A stretch of DNA of 64,000 nucleotides from the NCBI GenBank assembly GCA_023410055.1, contig JAEYQK010000007.1, positions 5,561-69,560 of the forward strand, read 5' to 3'. The notes under the pieces were generated by a model. That model was given only the letters and a program-made list of their open reading frames with translations. It was not told the DNA's origin and did not search any database. The stretch comes from Acidobacteriota bacterium (GTDB lineage Bacteria; Acidobacteriota; Terriglobia; Terriglobales; Acidobacteriaceae). Positions within the stretch are counted from its first letter, which is position 1; every line of letters begins with the position of its first letter. Below, one piece after another: positions 26,145 through 34,042 of this stretch. Made by a program: the position numbers and the translations under genes.

Positions 26145-26899
26145 TGAACAGGAATATGGATGTGAATAGTCATTCGATTCTCGATCCGGTGAAGAGACTT
26201 GTGCTGTCCAGCATGCCGGAGTCGGCGCTAACCCCGATCAAACGGGCCTACTACGGGCGACTTCTTCGGCGTAGTGACGGAAAGCAAGAGCCAGAACTGG
26301 TTTTACTTGCCGATTTGGTGCGGTCCGGGGATACGGTTCTCGATATCGGTGCCAACATCGGAGTTTATACAAAGAGGCTTTCGGAACTGGTCGGGCCGAC
26401 GGGCAGAGTCATCAGCATGGAGCCGCTCCCCAGCACGTTCGACATTCTGTCATCTAATGTGCATGCGCTGAAGCTGGCGAATGTGAAATGCATGAACGTT
26501 GCCGTCTCGGATCGTATGGGTATGGTGCGGATGGAAGTGCCGAGGTACGAGACCGGATGGCAGAACATCTACCGCGCTCATGTTGTCGCCGAAAACGGTG
26601 GAAACGTGCAGGCAGTGGCGCTGGATGACGTCTTTGCTTCGCTTGATCACGTGGGCTTCATCAAGTGTGACGTAGAAGGACACGAATTGGCGGTTCTGCA
26701 AGGTGCGACAGGCCTGATTCAGAAGCACCATCCAAAGTGGCTCATTGAGATTGATGGTGATCCTGATTCACCCGACACCAAAGCATGTCGGACATTTCAG
26801 TTGATGACCGACGCGGGATACCGTCCGTATATCGCGCAGGGGAGCGGATTAGTGCCGCGTCAGCACGGTATGACAGCCATCAACTACTTCTTCCTGTGA
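26144..26899 (+). CDS. FkbM family methyltransferase
   Basis: SAM-dependent O-methyltransferase, probably methylating a sugar of the repeat unit. 251 aa from the ATG at 26144, which overlaps the previous stop (TGATG). SAM motif I is DTVLDIGANIGVYTKRLSEL (about 61-80), the acidic motif II region is VISMEPLPSTFDIL, and the FkbM-typical late motifs VGFIKCDVEGHELAVLQGA and HPKWLIEIDG follow. Length and motifs are normal for the family. Confidence 0.9.
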   Translation: MNRNMDVNSHSILDPVKRLVLSSMPESALTPIKRAYYGRLLRRSDGKQEPELVLLADLVRSGDTVLDIGANIGVYTKRLSELVGPTGRVISMEPLPSTFDILSSNVHALKLANVKCMNVAVSDRMGMVRMEVPRYETGWQNIYRAHVVAENGGNVQAVALDDVFASLDHVGFIKCDVEGHELAVLQGATGLIQKHHPKWLIEIDGDPDSPDTKACRTFQLMTDAGYRPYIAQGSGLVPRQHGMTAINYFFL

Positions 26900-26918
26900 T
26901 GAAAAAGAGTTCATTCAG

Positions 26919-28130
26919 ATGCCTGCCCTAAGAAGGGAACCAGCGCAGATAGAACTAACCCCTGGCGACTATCTGCGCTTTCAACGACAGCAGGCCAACC
27001 GCAGGATCGGCGTGTGTCATATCGCATCGGGAGATGCTTGGGGTGGGGCTGAGGTCCAGATAGCGACGTTACTGAAGTCGCTCGCATTACGAAATGATTT
27101 GCGAGTGTGCGCAATCGTCTTGAATGACCTTCGTCTGGCCAAGGAGCTGCGCGACGCCGGCATCGATACGGAGGTTATTCCCGAGAAGCAAGTCTCGTTT
27201 GGACGAATCGTAATGACAGCTGCAGAGTATCTGCGAGGCAGGGGTGTTGAACTTATACATTCGCATCGTTACAAGGAGAATCTCCTTGGAGTGCTCCTTG
27301 CGCTGAGATATCCGGTGCGACTGGTGCGGACGCAGCACGGGCAACCGGAGCCGTACCCGGGCTTTAGTGGAGTTAAGCAGCGCTTTGTACATGCCGTGGA
27401 TAGGCAACTCGGGAGACACACCGCAGACCGCGTTGTAAGCGTGAGCGCCGATCTGGCGGAGTATTTGCGAGGGCATATTGCGCCATCTAAGGTCGCAATT
27501 ATCAGGAATGGTATAGCGCTGGACAGAGTCGAGTCGAAGTTGTCGAAGGCGGAGGCCAAGCGTAGGTTGTTCATTGACGCGGACGCTCCGGTAATCGGCA
27601 CTGCGACTCGGCTTACGGCGATCAAGCGCCTGGACCTATTTGTCTCGACCGCGGCTTGCATTGCGAAGGCGCTGCCGGGTGCGCGGTTTGTGATTGCGGG
27701 CGGAGGTGCGGAAGAAAGCCGGGTTCGGGAGTGGATCAGCCAGGCTGGTCTCCAACACGAGGTGTTGTTGCTGGGCCCGCGCACGGATGTCTATGACGTT
27801 ATGAGAGCCATGGACGTGGTACTGCTCACATCGGATCACGAGGGACTACCGATGGCGCTGCTTGAGTCTATGGCGCTTGGCGTTCCCGTGGTCTCGCGAA
27901 AGGTGGGCGGAATCCCCGAGGTGATTGAGTCTGGTCGAACCGGCTTGCTGGTGGACTCCGCAGAGCCAGAGCAGTTGGCGCGCGCCTGCATCGCTCTGCT
28001 TGCGGACGACGTATCTAGGAGCCTCATCATCGAGTGTGCACGTCAACTCGTGCAGGAGCGATATTCTGCCGACAAGAATGCCGCGGATATTGTGGGGATC
28101 TATCGTTCGTTGGTGGTGGGAAAGGGCTGA
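26919..28130 (+). CDS. Glycosyltransferase family 4
   Basis: GT-B retaining glycosyltransferase for EPS assembly. 403 aa; about 30 extra N-terminal residues precede the core, which begins RIGVCHIASGDAWGGAEVQIA, with the glycine-rich acceptor loop. The donor half has VIGTATRLTAIKRLDLFVSTA, ARFVIAGGGAEESRVREW and the signature VVLLTSDHEGLPMALLESMA with the EX7E glutamates. It shares one base (TGATG) with the next gene, another GT4. Confidence 0.9.
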   Translation: MPALRREPAQIELTPGDYLRFQRQQANRRIGVCHIASGDAWGGAEVQIATLLKSLALRNDLRVCAIVLNDLRLAKELRDAGIDTEVIPEKQVSFGRIVMTAAEYLRGRGVELIHSHRYKENLLGVLLALRYPVRLVRTQHGQPEPYPGFSGVKQRFVHAVDRQLGRHTADRVVSVSADLAEYLRGHIAPSKVAIIRNGIALDRVESKLSKAEAKRRLFIDADAPVIGTATRLTAIKRLDLFVSTAACIAKALPGARFVIAGGGAEESRVREWISQAGLQHEVLLLGPRTDVYDVMRAMDVVLLTSDHEGLPMALLESMALGVPVVSRKVGGIPEVIESGRTGLLVDSAEPEQLARACIALLADDVSRSLIIECARQLVQERYSADKNAADIVGIYRSLVVGKG

Positions 28131-29356
28131 TGCAGCACTTGACGGCAGAACATGGACGGGCAGATCAGGCCAAGAAAGCTGACCAATCCCCTTCTGTGAT
28201 GATGGTGGATGCGTCAAACTTCAGTCTGTCCTACGACCACTGTTTGTGCGACGCGTTACAGCGAATGGGCTGCGAGGTGACCTTGGCGAGAAGCGAGGAC
28301 ATCCACGGGAGTTGGGATGTGCCGACTTGCTTCGAGGTGTGGAACAAGTTCTATCCCCGGACACATGCTTACGCGAGATCTCATGCGCGAGGCCGCTTCT
28401 GGAAGGTGGCAAAGCTCGGGGAGCATTTGGCCAGCATGAAAGAGCTTTTGGGGCAGGTAGAGCGTTCAAATCCCGACGTAGTTCATTTTCAATGGCTGCC
28501 AGTTCCTGCGTTTGACACTCTCTTTCTTTCTCGGCTGCGTCGTGTTGCACCGCTTGTTCTCACCCTTCACAACACGACCGTATTCCATGGGACAGCAGGC
28601 AGACTGCATGGCGTAGGGCTTCGTTCGGCGCTGAAGCAATTTGACGCGATCGTGGTTCACACGGAGTACAGCAGACGACAGGCTATTGAGCGGGGGATTG
28701 AACCTAGGCGCCTTCACGTGATTCCCCACGGTGCTCTCACGCATTACCGCGAACTCAGCGACATTAAGCCAAAGGCGCGCGCCGATCGAGTAGTCCTGTT
28801 TTTTGGGAACCTGAAGGAGTACAAGGGCGTCGATGTGCTTGTGCGCGCGTTTGCGAACTTACCGGCGGAAGTGAAGCAGACGACCATCCTGCAAATCGTA
28901 GGGAAGCCGTCGATGGACGTAGGTCCACTGCAGGCCCTTTCGAAGGAGCTTGGTGTCGCCCATCGAATCAAGTGGGAGTTGCGTTTCGTTGAGGAGCACG
29001 AGGTTCCCGGCATTTTTCGTGAAGCGAGCGTTGTCTGCCTGCCATACCGCGAGATCGACCAGAGCGGCGTGCTGCTGACTGCCATCGCCTTTGATCGAGC
29101 CGTCGTGGCCAGTAACGTGGGCGGGATCGCAGAGACGATTCAAGATGGTGTTCATGGATGGCTAGTAGCACCCGGCGATGTCGGATCACTTTCGATAGCG
29201 CTTGAACGAGCACTGCAAGATCCAGGCCAGCTTCGGACGATGGAGAGTGCAGTCAGTTCATTGCGGCAGGAGTTAGCCTGGGAGAAAATTGCGCAGAAAA
29301 CGGTCGAGCTCTATCGAACACTCGACCGACGGACAGTGCAGAAACGTGCGGCGTGA
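28130..29356 (+). CDS. Glycosyltransferase family 4
   Basis: Second GT4 enzyme in tandem. 408 aa from the ATG at 28130 that overlaps the previous stop; an upstream in-frame start inside the previous gene is unlikely. N-terminal half: VMMVDASNFSLSYDHCLCDAL, DVVHFQWLPVPAFDTLFL and VLTLHNTTVFHG. Donor half: DRVVLFFGNLKEYKGVDVLV, the EX7E-type region VVCLPYREIDQSGVLLTAIAF, in which the first Glu is in the YREID segment, and VVASNVGGIAETIQDGVHGW. The pattern is like the family members that transfer mannose or rhamnose, but donor and acceptor cannot be told. Confidence 0.88.
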   Translation: MQHLTAEHGRADQAKKADQSPSVMMVDASNFSLSYDHCLCDALQRMGCEVTLARSEDIHGSWDVPTCFEVWNKFYPRTHAYARSHARGRFWKVAKLGEHLASMKELLGQVERSNPDVVHFQWLPVPAFDTLFLSRLRRVAPLVLTLHNTTVFHGTAGRLHGVGLRSALKQFDAIVVHTEYSRRQAIERGIEPRRLHVIPHGALTHYRELSDIKPKARADRVVLFFGNLKEYKGVDVLVRAFANLPAEVKQTTILQIVGKPSMDVGPLQALSKELGVAHRIKWELRFVEEHEVPGIFREASVVCLPYREIDQSGVLLTAIAFDRAVVASNVGGIAETIQDGVHGWLVAPGDVGSLSIALERALQDPGQLRTMESAVSSLRQELAWEKIAQKTVELYRTLDRRTVQKRAA

Positions 29357-29357
29357 G

Positions 29358-30563
29358 ATGAACGTTAGTTGTTGTCGAGTTGCGAAGGTTCTGTTGCTCG
29401 CCGGAGCGGTCGCTTTCACGGTGTGTTCTGCGTTCGGGGCCGAGCCTGCTGGCCATTCAAGAAGCAAAGAACCTAAAGCCACGACCGAGTACTATGTTTC
29501 TCCTACGGGCAGTGATCGAAACGACGGCTCGCGCAGACACCCCTGGGGAAGCCTTGCGGCGGCAGAGGGGCGGATTGAACCAGGCGCCGTAGTCCATGTT
29601 GCGCCCGGAACTTATACGAGTTCCTCGGAGATTAAGCTCACAAGCAGTGGGATTCCAGGTGCGCGAATCACCTACGTGTCGGATGCGCCATGGGGCGCGA
29701 AACTGATTGGAAATGCATCCGGCAATTCAACCGTGGTTTGGATACAGGGTTCGTACGTCGACTTCAGGGGCTTCGATATGACCGGCGCCGGCACGATGGG
29801 TATTTACGTAACGGGGTCGAATGACCGAATCATCGGAAATCATGTGCACAATATTCCGGCGACAGGATGCAAAGCAGGCGCCGGCATTCTGAACGGGAAC
29901 TATAAAGATGGTCATGACGTGGACATCGTGAACAATGTGGTCCACGATATCGGCGACTACGGTAGGCCGTGCGCGCTCGTGCATGGTATCTATTCCGCCA
30001 ATCAGGGCGGACACATTCTGAATAATGTCGTGTTCCGGAACCAAGGTTGGGGTATTCATACCTGGCATGCGGCAAGCAATGTCGTGATCGCAAACAATAC
30101 GGTATTCAACAATGCGTATGGCGGAATCATTGTCGGTGCGGGCGATGGTAACTGGACGAATGACAATTCTCTGGTGGCAAACAATATCGTGTACCGAAAC
30201 GGACTTGTGCCGGGGGCTAAAGGGAACGGCATCGAGGAGTACGGGAGAACTGGCAAGCACAACCAGTATCTGAACAATCTCGTGTTTAACAATGGGCCCA
30301 GTGACTGGCGTCTTCAGAACGGGAACGCACAGAGAGGCGGAATTTCGGCCGAACCTCAGTTCATCAACTACACGGGCGACGAGAAGGGCGACTACCGGCT
30401 GAAAGACAGCAGTCCGGCGAAAAAGGCGGCTGCGCCAGCGGTTCATGGCCGCTGGTTCGAGGAGGGGATTCTTCCCGAATCCGTTCGTGTGCAACTGGGC
30501 GCAGAACTTCCGGTTACGCCTTCAGAGAGCCAAGGTGGTCGCAAACCAAAGGCAAGCAAGTAG
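29358..30563 (+). CDS. Secreted right-handed beta-helix protein (possible polysaccharide lyase or epimerase)
   Basis: 401 aa from the ATG at 29358, two bases after the previous stop. A signal peptide (about 1-27, VAKVLLLAGAVAFTVCSAFG) is followed by a DUF1565-like start (EYYVSPTGSDRNDGSRRHPW) and then many ~22-residue parallel beta-helix rungs with NN and GI..V patterns (NVVHDIGDYGR, NNVVFRNQGWGIHTWHAASN, ANNTVFNNAYGGIIVGAGDG). Such proteins in EPS loci cleave, epimerise or bind the polymer in the periplasm. A catalytic residue set cannot be assigned. The gene precedes a promoter-like element and wza. Confidence 0.82.
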   Translation: MNVSCCRVAKVLLLAGAVAFTVCSAFGAEPAGHSRSKEPKATTEYYVSPTGSDRNDGSRRHPWGSLAAAEGRIEPGAVVHVAPGTYTSSSEIKLTSSGIPGARITYVSDAPWGAKLIGNASGNSTVVWIQGSYVDFRGFDMTGAGTMGIYVTGSNDRIIGNHVHNIPATGCKAGAGILNGNYKDGHDVDIVNNVVHDIGDYGRPCALVHGIYSANQGGHILNNVVFRNQGWGIHTWHAASNVVIANNTVFNNAYGGIIVGAGDGNWTNDNSLVANNIVYRNGLVPGAKGNGIEEYGRTGKHNQYLNNLVFNNGPSDWRLQNGNAQRGGISAEPQFINYTGDEKGDYRLKDSSPAKKAAAPAVHGRWFEEGILPESVRVQLGAELPVTPSESQGGRKPKASK

Positions 30564-30605
30564 GCCAACTTCCACACTGAGCATATCCAAATACTGGCGA
30601 ACGGC

Positions 30606-30621
30606 TGGCCCGCTTGCCGCA
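30606..30621 (+). promoter_or_regulatory. Candidate sigma-54 promoter upstream of wza
   Basis: Seen: TGGCCCG (30606-30612), CTTG, then CCGCA (30617-30621); GG and GC are 10 bases apart and 9 of 12 consensus positions match, including TGGC, CG and GCA. The -12 TT is replaced by CC, a weakness. It would start transcription near 30632, about 50 bp before the export gene, and fits control by the activator at 6282. Confidence 0.45.
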
Positions 30622-30680
30622 TCCTATTGGGCGAGAGCTGTTGGTTCAGGTGGGCTAAGCGGCCATCTGGAGGATTTTTG

Positions 30681-31784
30681 ATGTCAGCAAGAATAATTGT
30701 CGTGATGATTGTTGTTATTGGCTTGTGTGGTGCAGTCGCATTCGGCCAAGCCACAAGCAAACTGCCGGGCACAACTACGGAGATGCCGACGGCGCGGCCG
30801 CAGATTAACACCGGTGCCAGTACGGGGACACCAGCAACAACCGTCTACGGAACCATCCCGGTGACACCGGCACCGGTCGCGGACGAAAAGCCGAAAGACG
30901 CTGACGACAAGGAGTCCGCGGACACGCCAACTGGTCCGACGCCGATGGGAGGCACTGAGCCTGGATCGGAGATCCTGATTGGCGGCGGCGATTTGCTGGA
31001 GGTCAGTGTCTACGGTGCCCCAGACTTCAGCAAGATTGGCGTGCGAGTGAGCACTGACGGTGTCATCACCTTGCCGATGATCAATCAGGTAAAGGTGGGA
31101 GGCTTGAACTTCAGGGACGCGGAAGCGCTTGTCGCCAAGAAGTTGAGCGAGGGTGGCTTCTTCAACGATCCGCAAGTCTCGATCTTTGCCAAGGAATACG
31201 GGACGCAGGGAGTCTCTGTTTTGGGCGAAGTTGCGAAACCGGGGATTTATCCAATGCTTGGTCCACGGCGTCTTTTTGACGCGATATCGGCCGCTGGAGG
31301 CACGACAGCGGTGGCGGGGCAGAGCGTTACCATCACCCACCGCGGACATCCTGATGCACCCGAGACCGTGAAGCTTTCTTACTCGGCAGATGGCACCCCG
31401 AAGAGCAACGTGACCGTTTTTCCGGGAGATACGGTAGTGGTGTCGCGAGCAGGCGTTGTATACGTCGTTGGCGATGTAAAGCTCCCGAGTGGAATCGTCA
31501 TGCAACAGCCACGACTGACGGTTCTTCAGGCGCTTGCAATGGCACAAGGGGCAAACACAACGGCTAAACTGAGCGAATCCAAGTTGATCCGCCGTGGACC
31601 CGATGGACCGCAGGAAACACCGCTCGATCTGAAAAAGATACTCAACGCCAAAGCCCCGGATCCGCTGCTTGAGGCGGAAGACATTGTCTTCGTGCCGAGC
31701 AGTACTGGGAAGAAAGCGTTGACGCGTAGCCTGGAAGCCATAATCAGCACCGCAACCGGAATGGCGGTCTACCGACGCCCGTAA
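30681..31784 (+). CDS. Outer-membrane polysaccharide export protein (Wza family)
   Basis: Forms the periplasmic/outer-membrane channel for EPS. 367 aa from the ATG at 30681, chosen because GGAGG lies 7 bases upstream. Signal peptide about 1-23 (IIVVMIVVIGLCGAVAFG), a Pro/Thr-rich linker (about 25-95), a poly-export domain (about 95-170, GGGDLLEVSVYGAPDFSKIG and VSTDGVITLPMINQVKVGGL), then two SLBB domains (VSVLGEVAKPGIYPMLGPRR and VVYVVGDVKLPSGIVMQQPR). The Cys in the signal peptide lacks a good lipobox, so it may not be a lipoprotein like E. coli Wza, and no C-terminal amphipathic barrel helix is obvious. Works with the BY-kinase at 13687. Confidence 0.9.
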   Translation: MSARIIVVMIVVIGLCGAVAFGQATSKLPGTTTEMPTARPQINTGASTGTPATTVYGTIPVTPAPVADEKPKDADDKESADTPTGPTPMGGTEPGSEILIGGGDLLEVSVYGAPDFSKIGVRVSTDGVITLPMINQVKVGGLNFRDAEALVAKKLSEGGFFNDPQVSIFAKEYGTQGVSVLGEVAKPGIYPMLGPRRLFDAISAAGGTTAVAGQSVTITHRGHPDAPETVKLSYSADGTPKSNVTVFPGDTVVVSRAGVVYVVGDVKLPSGIVMQQPRLTVLQALAMAQGANTTAKLSESKLIRRGPDGPQETPLDLKKILNAKAPDPLLEAEDIVFVPSSTGKKALTRSLEAIISTATGMAVYRRP

Positions 31785-31826
31785 GTAGAGATGCTGCGCA
31801 AGCTGCGAATTCTTTGACCCTCGTTG

Positions 31827-33188
31827 ATGTCATTGGGCTCTTCACAGAACGCGATTCTTGAGACGGCTCCGGTCCTCGACGCCAAGCTGGTTGGCATACT
31901 GGGTGCGATGGATGAAGCTGGGATCACGTATTGCTTATTGCGCGGGTATGAACTGCTGTGGACGGAAGGCAGCAAAGAGGTGGATATCCTCGTCTTGCCT
32001 GAGCATATTCCAGCTTTGGCAAGACTACTCCGGGAACGCGAGTTTGCGACACTGCCATCGTGGGGACATGCACCACATCGATTTTTTGTTTCATACGATC
32101 GAACCAGCGACACGTGGTTGAAGCTCGACCTAGTGGATGCGGTCCGCTACGGAGAACCGATCAGGGCCCTAAAAGTAGACATAACTCCAGACTTGCTGAA
32201 GAAGCGACGACGATATCCATATACTTACCTTCCTGCTCCGGAAGACGAGTTCCTAAAGCTGCTGCTCCATTGCGTTCTTCACAAAGGCGAGTTTTCGAGA
32301 GAAAAGTCCCAGCGCCTGCGTGAGCTCGCGGAAGAAATTGCAGCAAGACCGGCATCAGCCGAGAACCTTGCGAGCCACGTTAACGAGCATTTGTCCCCAG
32401 CCATCACTAACTCCATGCTGGCGTTGATGGCGATTACGGGTAACTACCAGCGCCTGCTCGACACGTGGGACAAAGTGCGACAGCGCCTTTTCTGGGAGGC
32501 TCCGTTTGGAAACGCATGGAGGTATGCCTCGACCAAGATCCTTCTGGTGTTGCGACCAGCCTTAGTTGCTCTATTTCGAAAAGGAGTCATGATCGCGCTG
32601 CTTGCTCCCGATGGTGCGGGAAAATCGACGCTCGCCACCAAGCTTGCTGCGGACCCCTTCATTAAAGCACAAGTCATCTACATGGGCACAAACGGTGAGT
32701 CGCAGTCGGTTTCGCTTCCTTTAGCAAAGTGGCTACGGTTTCGTTTTCCTGGAGTTTTCGGCAACAAACCGCGCAAGAACCGTCCCTGTACGTTCCGATT
32801 GTTGAACTACCTGCTCTCAGTTGTGGAGCATTGGTATCGGCTGGGCATCGGTTTGTATCACAAGACACGCGGCAGATTTGTTGTCTTTGATCGCTATATG
32901 TACGACTCGTGGGTGGGCGGGCATGTGGTCAAGCCTCTCCGAGATCGAGTTCTTGATTTACCCTGGCCAAAACCTGACCTTGTTATCGTGTTGGACGCTC
33001 CTGGGGATATTCTTTACCGGCGTAAAGGCGAGCATTCGCCGGAGTGGCTTGAGTCCAGGCGTCACGAGTATCTGCGAATGCGCGACCGTCTCCCCAACAG
33101 CGTTTTCGTTGATGCATCACGTCCGCAAGCTGAAGTTCACAGAGAAGTAATCTCGGTAATCTGGAAGAAGTACGCGTCGCAGGAGTGA
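31827..33188 (+). CDS. Nucleotidyltransferase-like domain fused to a thymidylate-kinase-like P-loop domain
   Basis: 453 aa, ATG at 31827. The N-terminal ~200 residues look like a nucleotidyltransferase fold protein: ITYCLLRGYELLWTEGSKEV with an acidic KEVDILV (about 51-57) and LKLDLVDAV (about 96-104), possible metal-site residues. From about 255 a P-loop kinase domain follows: ALLAPDGAGKSTLATKLA (Walker A), VIYMGTNGESQS, FDRYMYDSWVGG and DLVIVLDAPGDILYRRKGEHS, which resembles thymidylate kinase with its DR(Y)-type motif and a lid. Similar fusions occur in EPS loci but the substrate is not known; phosphorylation of a glycan precursor is one option. Six bases separate it from the methyltransferase gene. 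Confidence 0.72.
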   Translation: MSLGSSQNAILETAPVLDAKLVGILGAMDEAGITYCLLRGYELLWTEGSKEVDILVLPEHIPALARLLREREFATLPSWGHAPHRFFVSYDRTSDTWLKLDLVDAVRYGEPIRALKVDITPDLLKKRRRYPYTYLPAPEDEFLKLLLHCVLHKGEFSREKSQRLRELAEEIAARPASAENLASHVNEHLSPAITNSMLALMAITGNYQRLLDTWDKVRQRLFWEAPFGNAWRYASTKILLVLRPALVALFRKGVMIALLAPDGAGKSTLATKLAADPFIKAQVIYMGTNGESQSVSLPLAKWLRFRFPGVFGNKPRKNRPCTFRLLNYLLSVVEHWYRLGIGLYHKTRGRFVVFDRYMYDSWVGGHVVKPLRDRVLDLPWPKPDLVIVLDAPGDILYRRKGEHSPEWLESRRHEYLRMRDRLPNSVFVDASRPQAEVHREVISVIWKKYASQE

Positions 33189-33194
33189 CCGAAA

Positions 33195-34040
33195 ATGTCG
33201 TCCACGCAGACACAAAAACTGGTAGACGAGCACTTTGCGAGAGTAGCTCCACAGTGGCACGAGCTATATTCGCAAAACGATGTGTTCGCGGTCATACACC
33301 AGTATCGCCGGGACGTCGCTCTTGGTCTGATACAGAAACAGAATCTGAGCGGTGGCTGCCCTATTCTCGATATCGGGTGTGGGGCCGGGGTGTTGACGGT
33401 TGAGCTTGCTCGCCGTGGTTACAGGGTTAATGCGATCGACGCCGTTCCTGCGATGGTGGCACTTACAAAGAAGAACGCCGTGGAAGCGGGTATTTCCGAT
33501 CATGTATCCGCAGAGACTGGCGATGCCCATAACCTGGCATTCAAGAGTGCGGCGTTCGACTGTGTCGTTGCGATGGGCATTACACCTTTTCTTCACTCAC
33601 TCCCTGAAGCGCTCAAAGAGATATCACGCGTGATCAAGTCTGGTGGGCTACTTGTGATCAATTCTGATAATCGGTGGCGTCTCACGCGCGTACTTGATCC
33701 GCTGCTGAGTCCATTGACCGCCTGGCTCAGAAAGTCTTTGAAACGGATCTTGGCGTTGTTGCGGTTGCGGGAACCGAAGCAGGAGCCGCGCCTTGTTCAC
33801 ATGTACTCAAACAGGGAATTCATCTCGCTTCTGCGAGATGCTGGACTTGAAGTGATGGAGGCCAGAGCAATTGGATTCGGTCCTTTCAGCTTCTGTGAGC
33901 GCAGGTTGTTTTCAGATCGTATGGGGGTGAAGATCCATTGGTTATTGCAGTCATGGGCTGAACGATTTTCCGTTCTCCGGGCGGTAGGGTCGCAAACCAT
34001 CGTTCTGGCACAGAAGCGACCGCTGGTATCGGGGAGATAG
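33195..34040 (+). CDS. Class I SAM-dependent methyltransferase
   Basis: 281 aa. Methyltransferase_11/UbiE-like core: motif I PILDIGCGAGVLTVELARRG (about 56-75), acidic post-I INAIDAVPAMVALTKK, motif II FDCVVAMGITPFLHSLPEAL and motif III VIKSGGLLVINSDNRWRL. The C-terminal ~110 residues (LLRLREPKQEPRLVHMYSNR...) form a substrate part. It is the first gene of the tight group with the LarA-like and ATP-grasp genes (2-bp gap to the former). Substrate unknown; could be the same small molecule the neighbours handle, or a sugar. Confidence 0.88.
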   Translation: MSSTQTQKLVDEHFARVAPQWHELYSQNDVFAVIHQYRRDVALGLIQKQNLSGGCPILDIGCGAGVLTVELARRGYRVNAIDAVPAMVALTKKNAVEAGISDHVSAETGDAHNLAFKSAAFDCVVAMGITPFLHSLPEALKEISRVIKSGGLLVINSDNRWRLTRVLDPLLSPLTAWLRKSLKRILALLRLREPKQEPRLVHMYSNREFISLLRDAGLEVMEARAIGFGPFSFCERRLFSDRMGVKIHWLLQSWAERFSVLRAVGSQTIVLAQKRPLVSGR

Positions 34041-34042
34041 TT

